From Tetracentron sinense (lineage: Eukaryota; Streptophyta; Magnoliopsida; Trochodendrales; Trochodendraceae), in the NCBI GenBank assembly GCA_015143295.1, contig CM026556.1, positions 20,770,547-20,834,546 of the forward strand: 64,000 bases of DNA, read 5' to 3'. Positions 1-10,842 of the stretch are shown piece after piece. Positions within the stretch are counted from its first letter, which is position 1, and each line of letters starts with the position of its first letter. The position numbers were made by a program, and so were the translations under genes. The notes beneath the pieces were generated by a model that made no database searches, was not told where the DNA came from, and saw nothing but the letters and a program-made list of their open reading frames with translations.

Positions 1-2279
1 TGGCACCGTTTGTTGGAATTGAGTGATTTTAGAACTATTACAAAGGTATTGGAACCCTCTTTGAGGTTCATGTTTAATGTTTTCCTTATTTTTAGTCTAA
101 GCTAAGTCAAAAAATGGGTTTTTAGAGGTCTTGTCTGATGGAATTGCAGATCAGTCAACTTTGGGGATAATTTGGTCCATAAATGATAGGAAATTTGGAA
201 ATTCTAAAATGCCAAAAATGTTCGTTTTCGAAAGAAGAATCCAACGCAAGTTGAATCGTCGAAATCTGATGAACGAGTCAAAAGTTATGGCCAAAATAGT
301 AGAGTAGGTCAAAAAAAATCTGCAGAACACCAATCGCTCGGTCAGAAGTAGCGAACGATCGGTCCAAAACCGATTGATCGGTAGCTATCGACTGGTCCAA
401 AATTTTGTATGGGAAAATTTTCCAGAGAGTGTTTTTGACTGATCGCACGATCATAAACACCAATCAATCGGTAGGCGACCGATCGCTCGGTCATAACCAC
501 CGATCGATCGGTCTTTCGTGTTTTTGACAGAATTTTAGTAAGGACTTTTAGGTCTTTTCGTTCTCAACCCTTGGGGCTATAAATAGGGGGTCCTACTCGA
601 GATATTAAAATACTCTACCTATTTCTAACCTAATTTGGAAAAAAGGGGGAGAAAACCTAGGGTTTTGAGAGAGGGGTTGCTTGGAGAAGAAGGAGATTAC
701 TAGAAGATTGAGAAGAAAGCTTGGAGATCGCCCTCAAAGCTTCCCCAAATCACCTCGGGAGCGTTTTGAATCCAAGGGAAGGATTTCTAAGGTCGATAAA
801 CCCTCTAACTCAACCCTATTATTGATGTTTTGTGAATATTGGTATAATGTAAATGATAGAAATGATAATTTGATTTGTTTTCCCTAATTAAGTATGGATT
901 AAGCTTACTAGAGATGAAAATGGACTTATACTATGGATGGATTGAACGGAGGAAGGGAAATACTATGGAGGATTGGGATGAATGTATGGATATGTAGTAT
1001 GTTTGGATTGTGTGGATGGATGATGGTGTGATGGAATGTTAAGAATGGGAAAGGATAAAGTATCCATAATTAACGCACTCTAGATGTTTGTTGAAATGTC
1101 TAAGAATGATAAATATTAGTATGGTGCTTTTGATTATCAAGAAATTAAGTTAAATGAATATTGTGTTGTTATGATAAATTATGCTCTATTTACTTGTATG
1201 GTGATCGGTATTCGGGTAGGCCAAACCTTATAGGAAAATCCTCCACGTTGGGAATTCTCTAACTAGGGAGATGTAACTTAGCGGAGTTTCCTAATGGAAG
1301 ATTGAAATCTAAAGGATGACTCATTTGAATTCCAATCACGACACTCAAGCACACGTGCACTTGCATGGTAAGTATTCAAGTCTCATGAGTTCACTTGTCT
1401 TACAAGCATGCATGCATTGGATATGAACATGTTACGAATTATGCCATGAAAGAATGATCCCCCACTATGAACATCCACTCTACGCGTTGTCGCACTCATG
1501 TTATGCTATGAAAGAATGATCCCCCATTACGAACATCCACTCTATGCGTTGTCGAACACTATGAATTATGCGTTGCCGGGACAAAACACTATGATTTTGC
1601 ATTGTCGGGACAAACACACTATGAATCATGCATGTATGAGTCTATGCATATGTTAAGTTAAGTTCATGGATAAGAATTTCACGGGGTACATGAGTCAAGA
1701 TGATGTTATGACATGTTATATGCTCTGCACTCTGATTATGTCTATTCTATGTGAAATTGTTATGATTAAGCTTAGATAAACTGAGTTATAATATTGTTAT
1801 TGCTCATGCTATCTTATGTTGTTGTTAGTTTGTTTATCCACTGAGTATTCCATGCTCAGTTGACCTGTCATTGTCTTCAGGTTTAGGAGGAGAGCCGTGG
1901 ACTGAGGAGGTGTACGCCGAAGAGGGGGAAGAAGGTGAGCTTCCTGAGGAGGAGGCTAGGGATTTTGATAGTTATCCCTATTGAATAGTTTTAGTATTTC
2001 TTTTAGAAGAGCTGTTATATTAGACTTTTTGACTTATAGTTGACGTTGTCTTAGTTGTTTTACCCTATTGATGGTTTTAGACTATTTCGTTTATGAGGAG
2101 CTATGATATGTAGATTATCAATGTACAGGATGGTTTGACTTTTCATGATCGAAATTTTACTATCCTCATTTTTGGAGACTCGTGTAGTATGCCTTGTATG
2201 TATGGATTTTAAGCAGGTTTAAGTAATGTGACAATTCTAAAGTCCTATTTTAGCCTTGTAGGATTTTGGGGTCGTTACA
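1..2279 (+). repeat. 5' LTR of plus-strand gypsy element (partial)
   Basis: This long terminal repeat ends in GGTCGTTACA, just before the primer site. It contains a U3 block conserved among these families (about 239-292), a cluster of ACCGATCGATCGGT-type palindromes (331-513), a TATA box, a purine-rich leader, tandem repeats of about 75 bp (1440-1620) and the shared 19-mer at 1841-1859. The matching 3' copy is 7209-12693 minus the solo LTR A insertion. The deduced full length is about 2460 bp, at the long end for Ty3 elements, as expected for Tekay/Del. Confidence 0.9.
577..585 (+). promoter_or_regulatory. TATA box of gypsy LTR promoter
   Basis: CTATAAATA followed by a G-run, about 65 bases downstream of the last palindrome. 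It is repeated at 7966-7974 in the 3' LTR. The position fits the U3/R boundary; the transcription start is inferred, not seen. Confidence 0.7.
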
Positions 2280-2283
2280 GAGG

Positions 2284-2295
2284 TGGTATCAGAGC
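2284..2295 (+). other. Primer binding site (tRNA-iMet)
   Basis: TGGTATCAGAGC lies four bases inside the end of the 5' LTR. It is complementary to the 3' end of plant initiator methionine tRNA, the usual primer for plant LTR retrotransposons. Confidence 0.92.
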
Positions 2296-2483
2296 ACAAG
2301 ACGTTAGAGTCCTTAGGGCTAAGGTATTAAGTATAGAATGTAGGAAGATGTCAACCTTAGGGAAGCAACATCAAGTTTAGGATTTTAAAATTGTTCAGGA
2401 TTGAGTTTTGGTTAAGCGTAGACTTAAGCATTTATGTGAGTGTGTCCCTCAATTAATTGTTTTCTTCTTCTCAGGACTGTGGC

Positions 2484-3702
2484 ATGAGGAGAGGCGGAAG
2501 AAACATTAGACATGGAGGGGGCAATGTGACCGATGGGGATACTCCAGAGGGTACTCCCCAATGGGATGTGAGTCAGGTCATGGAAGCGATTGCTACAGCC
2601 ATGGAGAGACAGGCTGAAATTATGGCCCAACAGACGGCATTGCTAGCAGCTGGTCAAACTAGGCAAGAGAGGCCGGCTGATGTACACCCACCCCGATATA
2701 ATAGAGTGGAAGCTTTTAGGAGAATGGGTCCTTCAGCCTTCTATAGGAGTACGGATCCATCGGTGGCAGAGTTGTGGATTATGCAATTGGAGAAGATATT
2801 CTCTGTGCTCGAGGCTACTGATGAACAAAGAGTGAGGTGGGCCTGATTTATGATGTAAGGAGAGGCAGAACATTAGTAGAGTGTGGCATCTAGGAAGAGA
2901 AATGAGGTACGGTTTGGATAGGAGTGGACATGGGGAGAGTTCCTCAATGTCTTCTATGAGTAGTATTCTCCGACATCTGTGAGGGAGCAGAAAGAGATCG
3001 AGTTCTCTACTCTTAGGCAGGGGAGCATGTCAGTGGCCGAGTATAAGGCCAAGTTTGTAGAGTTATCCCGGTTTGCACCTCATCTGATCACGACAGAGAG
3101 TATGAAGGTGAGGAGATTCGAAGGAGGTTTGAGGGATCACATCCGAGACAAGGTAGAGATCCTACGTCTTGAATCATGTCGAGAGGTAAGCGAACGAGCT
3201 TTGATTGCCGAGAGGAGGTCGGCTAAGTTTTTGAGGAAGAAGGGACTGCAGGAAGGCAAGTATGGCCCGTAGGATAAGAGGCCAAGGATGGCAGGTCCAG
3301 CTCCAGTGGCTAGGCCAACCCCGTATTAGAGGCCAATAGTTGCACCAGCCATTCACCGTGCTACTCCTCAAGCACCACGAGCCACCCCACCTGTGCCATG
3401 GGTGACTACTTATGAGGTATACAGTTATTGTAGTAAGAGGCATGTGCTGGGTGAGTGTCGAGCAGTCACAGGGGGATGTTTTCATTGTGGTAGTATTAAG
3501 CATCGGATTCGTGATTGCCCAGTTCGGAGTATGCAGATGCCACCACAGAGTCAGCCTCAGGCAACTAGACCCCTAGTTAGGCAGCCAGTACAGCAGAGGC
3601 CATCTCAGGGTCAGAGGCCCTAACAACCTCGCCAGCCAGTTCAGGGTAGAGCGTTCGCCATTTCCGAGTAAGATGCACAGGCGTCCGATGACGTTGTGCA
3701 AG
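2484..3702 (+). pseudogene. gag remnant of plus-strand gypsy element
   Basis: Fossil of the capsid/nucleocapsid gene. Recognisable parts in order are an N-terminal low-complexity stretch, a retrotransposon-gag core (KFVELSRFAPHLI-type motif) and a CCHC zinc knuckle (CFHCGSIKHRIRDC). It is broken and cannot encode a whole Gag. It aligns in layout with the intact gag of the young element at 38368-39642. Confidence 0.85.
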
Positions 3703-3845
3703 GTATGTTTAAATCATAGATTAAATTATGTATGATGTTATTCGGTTTGTATGACTATGATGTTGCTAATGTGTATAAGCATACTATGTATATAATTTTG
3801 ATTTATGCACATGTTTTGATACACTTAGCTATGTATCCAATTCAG
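3703..3845 (+). other. gag-pol spacer with GT/AG borders
   Basis: AT-rich non-coding stretch of 143 bases between the gag remnant and the protease. It begins GTATGT and ends TTCAG. Spacers of nearly equal length with the same kind of borders lie at the same place in the other two gypsy elements. This resembles the intron known in Ogre-type Ty3 elements; splicing here is inference. Confidence 0.5.
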
Positions 3846-6800
3846 GCACTTTGTTGGTAAATGACTGTTTAGCTCGTGTGTTGATTGACACCAGATCGAC
3901 TCATTCTTTTGTCACTCCTAGTTTTGCTCAAGCTTTTCCTTCGGAGCCAAGTCTATTAGACCGTAAGCTAGCTATCGCCACTCCAGTGGGTAGTTCAGTC
4001 ATCACCGATAAGATCTATCACGCTTGTGATATTCGGGTAGGTCTTAGGCAATTGCCAGCCGATCTGATTGTCCTGGATTTTTAAGATTTTGACATCATCT
4101 TAGGCATGGATTGGCTTTCCAACTACCATGGCCATGTGGACTGTTTTGGGAAAGTGATTAACTTCAAGCCAGTCAGTGGGCCTCCCTTTCATTTTTGGGG
4201 TTTGAACAAGAGGGATGTAGCTAGATTTGCAGCCTTGAGCCTTTCTGCACCGGAAGCACCGAACTCTTCAAACATTCCAGTGGTGAATGAATTCCTAGAT
4301 GTTTTCTCTGAAGATTTACCGGGTTTACCACCGGATAGGGAGATAGAGTTCACAATTGAATTAGCTCCGGGTACGGCACCTATCTCTAAAGCTCCTTATA
4401 GGATGGCTCCAGCAGAGTTGAAAGAGCTTAAGGAGCAGATCGATGAATTGCTTGGTCTTGGGTTTATTCGCCCAAGTGTATCACCTTGGGGAGCTCCTGT
4501 TTTGTTCGTGAAGAAGAAGGATGGTTCGATGAGGATGTGCATCGACTATTGGCAACTGAACAAGGTCACCATCAAGAACAAATATCATTTGCCTAGGATC
4601 GATGACTTGTTTGATCAGTTGCAAGGAGCTAAGTATTTCTCCAAGATCGACTTAAGGTCAGGCTACCATTAGTTGAAGATAAAGGCGGAAGATGTGCCTA
4701 AGTCTGCATTCAGGACCAGATATGGGCATTTTGAATTCCTAGTCATGCCGTTCAATTTGACAAATGCTCCGGCAGCATTCATGGATCTCATGAACAGGAT
4801 CTTCAAGCCGACTCTGGACCGCTTTGTGATCGTGTTTGTGGATGACATTCTAGTGTACTCCAGGACATAGAAGGAGCATGAGATGCATCTCCGGATCACA
4901 CTAAAGACACTTCGTGAGCATAAGCTATATGCTAAACTTAGCAAGTGCGAGTTTTGGCTAGAAAAGGTAGCATTTTTGGGTCATGTGGTGTCAAAAGAGG
5001 GGATTTCAGTTGATCCTGCTAAGATAGAAGCAGTGGAAGGATGGGGAAGGCCAAAGAGTGTTACAGAGGTTCGAAGCTTTTTGGGCCTAGTTGGTTATTA
5101 TAGAAGATTTGTGGAGGGTTTTTCTAGTTTGGCAGCTCCGCTTACTCACCTAACTCGAAAGAACGCTAGGATCGAGTGAAATGAGAAATGTGAGAAGAGT
5201 TTCCTTGAATTGAAGAAACGTCTTACCACCGCTCCCATCCTGACTGTACCATCCGGTAGTGAAGGTTTTGTGGTATACAGTGACGCCTCACTCATTGGGT
5301 TAGGTTGTGTTCTCATGCAACACAGGAAAGTTATTGCTTATGCTTCTCGGCAGTTGAAAGACCACGAGAAGAACTATTCCACCCATGATTTAGAGTTAGC
5401 AGCTTTGGTTTTTGCTCTTAAGATCTGGAGACACTACTTGTACGGTGCGCAGTTTAAAGTTTTCACCAACCACAAAAGTCTAAAGTATTTGTTCTCGCCG
5501 AAAGAGCTGAATTTGAGGCAACGTCGTTGGGTGGAATTCCTCAAAGATTATGATTGCTCTATCCAGTACCACCTGGGAAAAGCGAATGTAGTGGCAGATG
5601 CGCTAAGTAGGAGACCTACTGGGTTCTTGGCACACTTGATGATCCAAGAATGAGTTACTTGAAGAGGTGTCTAGCCTTTATGCGGGTTTCAGTGTGGGAG
5701 CGTCTGGAGCCTTGTTGGCTAACATTATGGTCAGGCCAACCTTACTGGACAGGATTAAAGACCTGCAGTGGAATGATGGAGAACTGCACACTGCCATGAA
5801 CAAGTCGCTTAGCAGCGGGTTTAAGGACTTCTCTTGGAAAGATGGTGGAGTTTGTTTCAAGGGTAGACCTTGTGTTCCGGATGATGAGGATTTAAGAAAG
5901 GAGATTCTGGATGAAGCACACAAGTCCAAGTACACTGTCCATCCGGGAGGTACTAAGATGTACCAGAACCTCAAGAAATATTTTTGGTGGAAAGGTATGA
6001 AGAAAGATGTGGATACCTTTATATCCAAGTGTTTGGTGTATCAGCAGGTGAAGGCCGAACATAGGAGGCCGGCAGGACTTCTTCAGTCTCTTCCTATTTC
6101 CGAGTGGAAGTGGGAAAATATCTCCATGGATTTCGTTGTTGGTTTGCCAAAGACGGCCAAGAACTTTGATGCCATCTGGGTTGTGGTTGACCGATTGACT
6201 AAGTCAGCTCATTTTCTTCCATATCGGATCACTTTTAACTCCAATCAATTGGCTAACCTCTATATCAAGGAGATAGTTCGTTTGCATGGAGTGCCAGTTA
6301 GTATTATTTCCGATCGAGATCCGAGATTTACATCCAAGTTTTGGAAGAGTTTTCAACATGCTATGGGTTCCCGTTTAGATTTCAGTACAGCTTTTCATCC
6401 GCAGACAGATGGGCAAACTGAGAGGGTGAACCAGATCATTGAGGACATGCTACGAGCTTGCATGTTGACTTCCAGGGTAGTTGGGTTGATCACCTATTGT
6501 TGGTTGAGTTTACCTACAACAATAGCTATCAAGCCAGCATTCAGATGGCTCCGTTTGAGGCACTTTATGGGAGGAGTTTTCGTTCACCTTTGTGTTGGGA
6601 TGAAGTTGGCGAGAGGAAGCCTTTGGGTCCCGAGCTCATTGGTCAGACTGTGGATAGAGTTCAGTTGATCAGGGAGAGGTTGAAGGCAGCTCAGAGTAGA
6701 TAGAAAAGCTACGCCGATACTCGAAGGAGAGATCTTGAGTTTCAAGTTGGAGATTTTGTGTTTGTAAAGATCTCACCTACAAAGGGGGTGATGAGATTCG

Positions 6801-7165
6801 GCAAGCGGGGCAAGCTTAGTCCGAGATATGTGGGTCCTTTTGAGATCATCACCCGAGTCGGGGAAGTCGCTTATCGGGTTATCTTACCACCTCACATGGC
6901 AGGTGTACATAATGTCTTTCACATCTCTATGTTGAGGAAGTATATTTCTGATCCTTCACATGTCATTCATTTGGAACCGTTGGAAATTCGGGAAGATTTG
7001 ACTCTAGTGGAGCAACCTGATCGAATTTTAGACCGGAAGGAGCAAATTTTGCATTCTAAGGTCATTCCTCTTGTACTCTTGTAATGGGAGCATCACTCTA
7101 GAGAAGAGGCTACGTGGGAGAGAGAAGCCGAGGTTCGCGAAAAGTACCCACACTTATTCACCTAA
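3846..7165 (+). pseudogene. pol remnant (PR-RT-RH-INT-chromodomain) of plus-strand gypsy element
   Basis: Fossil polyprotein region. Domains in order: aspartic protease, reverse transcriptase with a VDD catalytic motif (FVDDILVYS), RNase H ([12 protein letters not shown]), integrase with an HHCC zinc region and core blocks ([27 protein letters not shown]), a GPF/Y-like module (RYVGPFEII), and a C-terminal chromodomain-like stretch. The order RT-RH-INT identifies Ty3/gypsy; the tail points to a chromovirus. Several breaks are present, so no functional product is expected. Confidence 0.88.
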
Positions 7166-7195
7166 GGTACGTAATTTCGAGGAAGAAATTCTTTT

Positions 7196-7208
7196 AAGGG
7201 GGGGAGGA
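7196..7208 (+). other. Polypurine tract
   Basis: A purine run rich in G directly abuts the start of the 3' LTR (TGTAGAGACCC at 7209). This is the standard site for priming plus-strand DNA synthesis. Confidence 0.85.
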
Positions 7209-9244
7209 TGTAGAGACCCAAATCTTTTTTCATGTTTTTATTGCATTGCATTAGGGGTATTATAGTCCTTGTGATGTTTTAATGTTTATTGTATTGTATA
7301 TCTAATGGGTGTAGTGTGATTAAGGTTTAATCAAACTTCTAGTTCAGGAATGTCATATCACACTCTAAACTTTAGGAAGCTCTAGTTTTGGCACCATTTG
7401 TTGGAATTGAGTGATTCTTGAACCATTACAAAGGTATTGGAACCCTCTTCGAGGTTCATGTTTAATGTTTTTCCTTATTTTTAGTCTAAGCTAAGTCAAA
7501 AAATAGGTTTTCCGAAGTCTTATCTGATGGAATTACAGATCAGTCAACTTTGGGGACAATTTGTTCCATAAATGATAGGAAATTTGAAAATTCTAAACTA
7601 CCAGAAATGTTCGTTTTCAAAAGATGAATCCAACGCAAGTTGAATCGTCGAAATCCGACGAACGAGTCAAAAGTTATAGCCAAAATAGTAGAGTACGTCA
7701 AAAAAAATCTGCAGAACACTAATCGCTCGGTCAGAAGTAGCGATCGATCGGTCCAAAACCGATCGATCGGTAGCTATCGACTGGTCCAAAATTTTGTATG
7801 GGGAAATTTTTCAGAGTGTGTTTTTGACCGATCGCACGATCATAAACACCGATCGATCGGTAGGCGACCGATCGCTCGGTCATAACCACCGATCAATTGG
7901 TCTTTCGTGTTTTTGACAGAATTTTAGTAAAGACTTTTAGGTCTTTTCGTTCTCAACCCTTGGGGCTATAAATAGGGGGTCCTACTCGAGATATTAAAAT
8001 ACTCTACCTATTTCTAACCTAATTTGGTAAAAAGGGGGAGAAAACCTAGGGTTTTGAGAGAGGGTTTGCTTGGAGAAGAAGGAGATTACTAGAAGATTGA
8101 GAAGAAAGCTTGGAGATCGCCCTCAAAGCTTCCCCAAATCACCTCGGGAGCGTTTTGAATCCAAGGGAAGGATTTCTAAGGTCGATAAACCCTCTAACTC
8201 AACCCTATTATTGATGTTTTGTGAATATTGGTATAATGTAAATGATAGAAATGATAATTTGATTTGTTTTCCCTAATTAAGTATGGATTAAGCTTACTAG
8301 AGATGAAAATGGACTTATACTATGGATGGATTGAACGGAGGAAGGGAAATACTATGGAGGATTGGGATGAATGTATGGATATGGAGTATGTTTTGATTGT
8401 GTGGATGGATGATGGTGTGATGGAATGTTAAGAATGGGAAAGGGCAAAGTATCCATAATTAACGCACTCTAGATGTTTGTTGAAATGTCTAAGAATGATA
8501 AATATTAGTATGGTGCTTTTAATTATCAAGAAATTAAGTTAAATGAATATTGTGTTGTTATGATAAATTATGCTCTATTTACTTGTATGGTGATCGGTAT
8601 TCGGGTAGGCCAAACCTTAGAGGAAAATCCTCCATGTAGAGCCCCGAATTTTCACATGCATTGTTCATGTGAGTAGGGTTGTGAATAGCGTTGTGAACAG
8701 TGTCAATTCTAGGGATTTCGTAGCATCCGGGCCTCCTATACACATGGGTCGTGCCCATGGGTTACCTTAGTTGGCTTAAGAACCTAGGATCATGAGTTAT
8801 AAGAATGGTGTAGAGGTGGGATTCAAGGTAGATGGGGTATAAGAACACCCTAAGTGTCGAGAGGAACGTCTTAACATTATCCTCAACTTTGAATAGCTCT
8901 AGTTCTCTCACCTCTTATCAGAATCAACTAATTCTTGAACCATTAGAACTGTGTTAGAATCCCCTTCGAGGTTCATGTTTAATGTTTTTCCATATTTTGA
9001 GTCTAAGCTAAGTCAAAAGTGGGTTTTCCGTTGTTTTTCTGCTGAAATTATAGACTAGTCTATTTGTGGGCCCATTTGGAACTTTTAAAACTCAAAATTA
9101 GGATTTTTGTAAAACATGAAAGTTGTTCCTCTTCAAAAGATGAATCCAACACAAGTTGAATCGTTAAAATTAAACAAGCGAGTCAAAAGTTATGGTCAAA
9201 ATACTAAAATGGGGTAAAATCTATCGGAATCCGAAAAATAGGGG

Positions 9245-9392
9245 TGCGATCTATCGCAAATAAGCTGCGATCGATCGTAAAACGGTACGATCTATCACAA
9301 ATTTCTATGATCGATCGCATTCAGGCACGTTTTTTTTTTATTCCTTTCGGGTTCAAGTGCAATAGATCGCACCAAAGGTGCGATTGATCGCA
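9245..9392 (+). repeat. Cluster of six TGCGATCGATCGCA-type palindromes
   Basis: Imperfect 14-bp palindromes at 9245, 9266, 9286, 9306, 9358 and 9379 share the core GATCGATC with TGC/GCA arms. They lie in the U3 part of solo LTR A, upstream of the presumed promoter. Equivalent clusters occupy this place in every gypsy LTR of the window, with different arm sequences. Confidence 0.85.
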
Positions 9393-10480
9393 CTCGCGCC
9401 CAGTTGGCTCTTAAAACCGAGTTTTTTGGGGGTTTTGGGGGAACCTAGACCTAGAGAGGGATTGAGAGGGAGAAAGGGAAGGAAGATTGGGGATTTTCAA
9501 GAGGGGTTTTGTGGAGATCAAGTGGAGCCAAAATCAATGTGGGTCTTCCTCACCTAGCAAGTACTCCTCCATCTTCAAGTGGCATTCTTCCTCAAGCAAG
9601 GAGATTCCAAAACAAGGGTTTCTTCAAGATCTAGCTTTGATCTCAAAGGTTAGTACACCCTACTAACTACCTTGGTAATAATCTAGCTTTCTTGGTTATG
9701 ATGTGTATTGAATCTCCCTTATTTTCCCTCTTTTGGTTTTAAATGCTTAACTTCCCTAAATTAAACAAGATAAAGGATGAGTTGGGGATGTAATAATGGA
9801 TGAAATGGTGTTGAGGCGATGGGATGCCGTATGTATTGTGACGTGTGTTGTGTGATGGAGAAATGGTGGATGGGAATTTTATGCATAAAGAATACACCCC
9901 TTGTGTTTGATGAAAAACATACACTAAGCAACTTAAATCAAAAGGCTATAATTGTGATGCTTATCAAGTGTTTGAGAAAATGTTTAAATGAAGATTTGAA
10001 TGACTGAACTTGAATTATGAAAGCATGCATTGAGTTATTCTTTCTAAATGTCTACCTTGATCAAATGCACTATATGTCATTTATATTTCCATATGCTCAT
10101 ATTAAGAATTGAAATGCTACGCTCATGTGATCATCCTACTCAAGTATGTCATCATGCCTACTACAATTGCTACACACATGCACGCATGTTTGCATGAACT
10201 GGGTTTCTTTCACAAGTGGTGGTACATGATAATTAAAACAAGGAAATGATATGTCAAGGAGGTTGGTAGCCCAGGGATGTGCGGGTACTACCCTCTGGCT
10301 CATAAGAAGCAAAACAAGAACATGTCAAGGAGGTTGGTAGCCTAGGGATGTGCGGGTACTAGCCTCTGGCTCACAAGTTAAACAAAAAATGAAGGTCAAG
10401 GGTAGGGCATATCCCCGGGATATGTCATACCTGGTTCACATGAAAACGCAACAAGCAAGAATCACGAAGCATGGAAGGAT

Positions 10481-10842
10481 GTTAGTGTACTAAGACCAGG
10501 TACGGGCACTAACATCTGTTCCCAACAAGTATGAGAGGATGCTAGTATACTAAGACCAGGTACGGGTACTAGCATCTGTCTCCAAGTAAAATGACAAGCA
10601 TGAAAGGATACTAGTGTACTAAGACCAGGTATGGGCACTAATATCTGTTTCCATGACAAGAATAATATGAAAGTATGCTAGTGTACTAAGATCAGGTACG
10701 GGCACTAGTATATGTTTCCAAGGCAATATGAAAGGGTGTTAATGTACTCAGACCAGGTACGGGTACTAGTATCTGTATCCAAGAAAGAATTAAGAAAAAA
10801 TGGAAGGGTGATAATGTACTAAGACCAGGTATGGGCATTATC
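10481..10842 (+). repeat. Six tandem stem-loop repeats with covarying stems
   Basis: Units at 10481-10513, 10541-10573, 10610-10642, 10677-10709, 10738-10770 and 10810-10842 share a loop close to TACTAAGACCAGGTACGGG. Each is closed by a 7-10 bp stem. Stem sequences differ in step: GTTAGTG/CACTAAC, GCTAGTA/TACTAGC, GATAATG/CATTATC; the others pair with one mismatch or G-U pairs (unit 5 is the weakest). Paired changes suggest that the fold was selected, in RNA or in single-stranded DNA. Confidence 0.85.

Noticed and set aside
681-887. 68-codon frame identical in both LTR copies (also 8070-8276)
   Set aside because: It lies in the LTR leader just after the TATA box. Identity follows from the LTRs sharing one origin; no domain, and a splice-donor-like site falls inside it.
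2284-2295. tRNA-Met gene
   Set aside because: Only the 12-base primer complement is present here and at the other primer sites; there is no cloverleaf.
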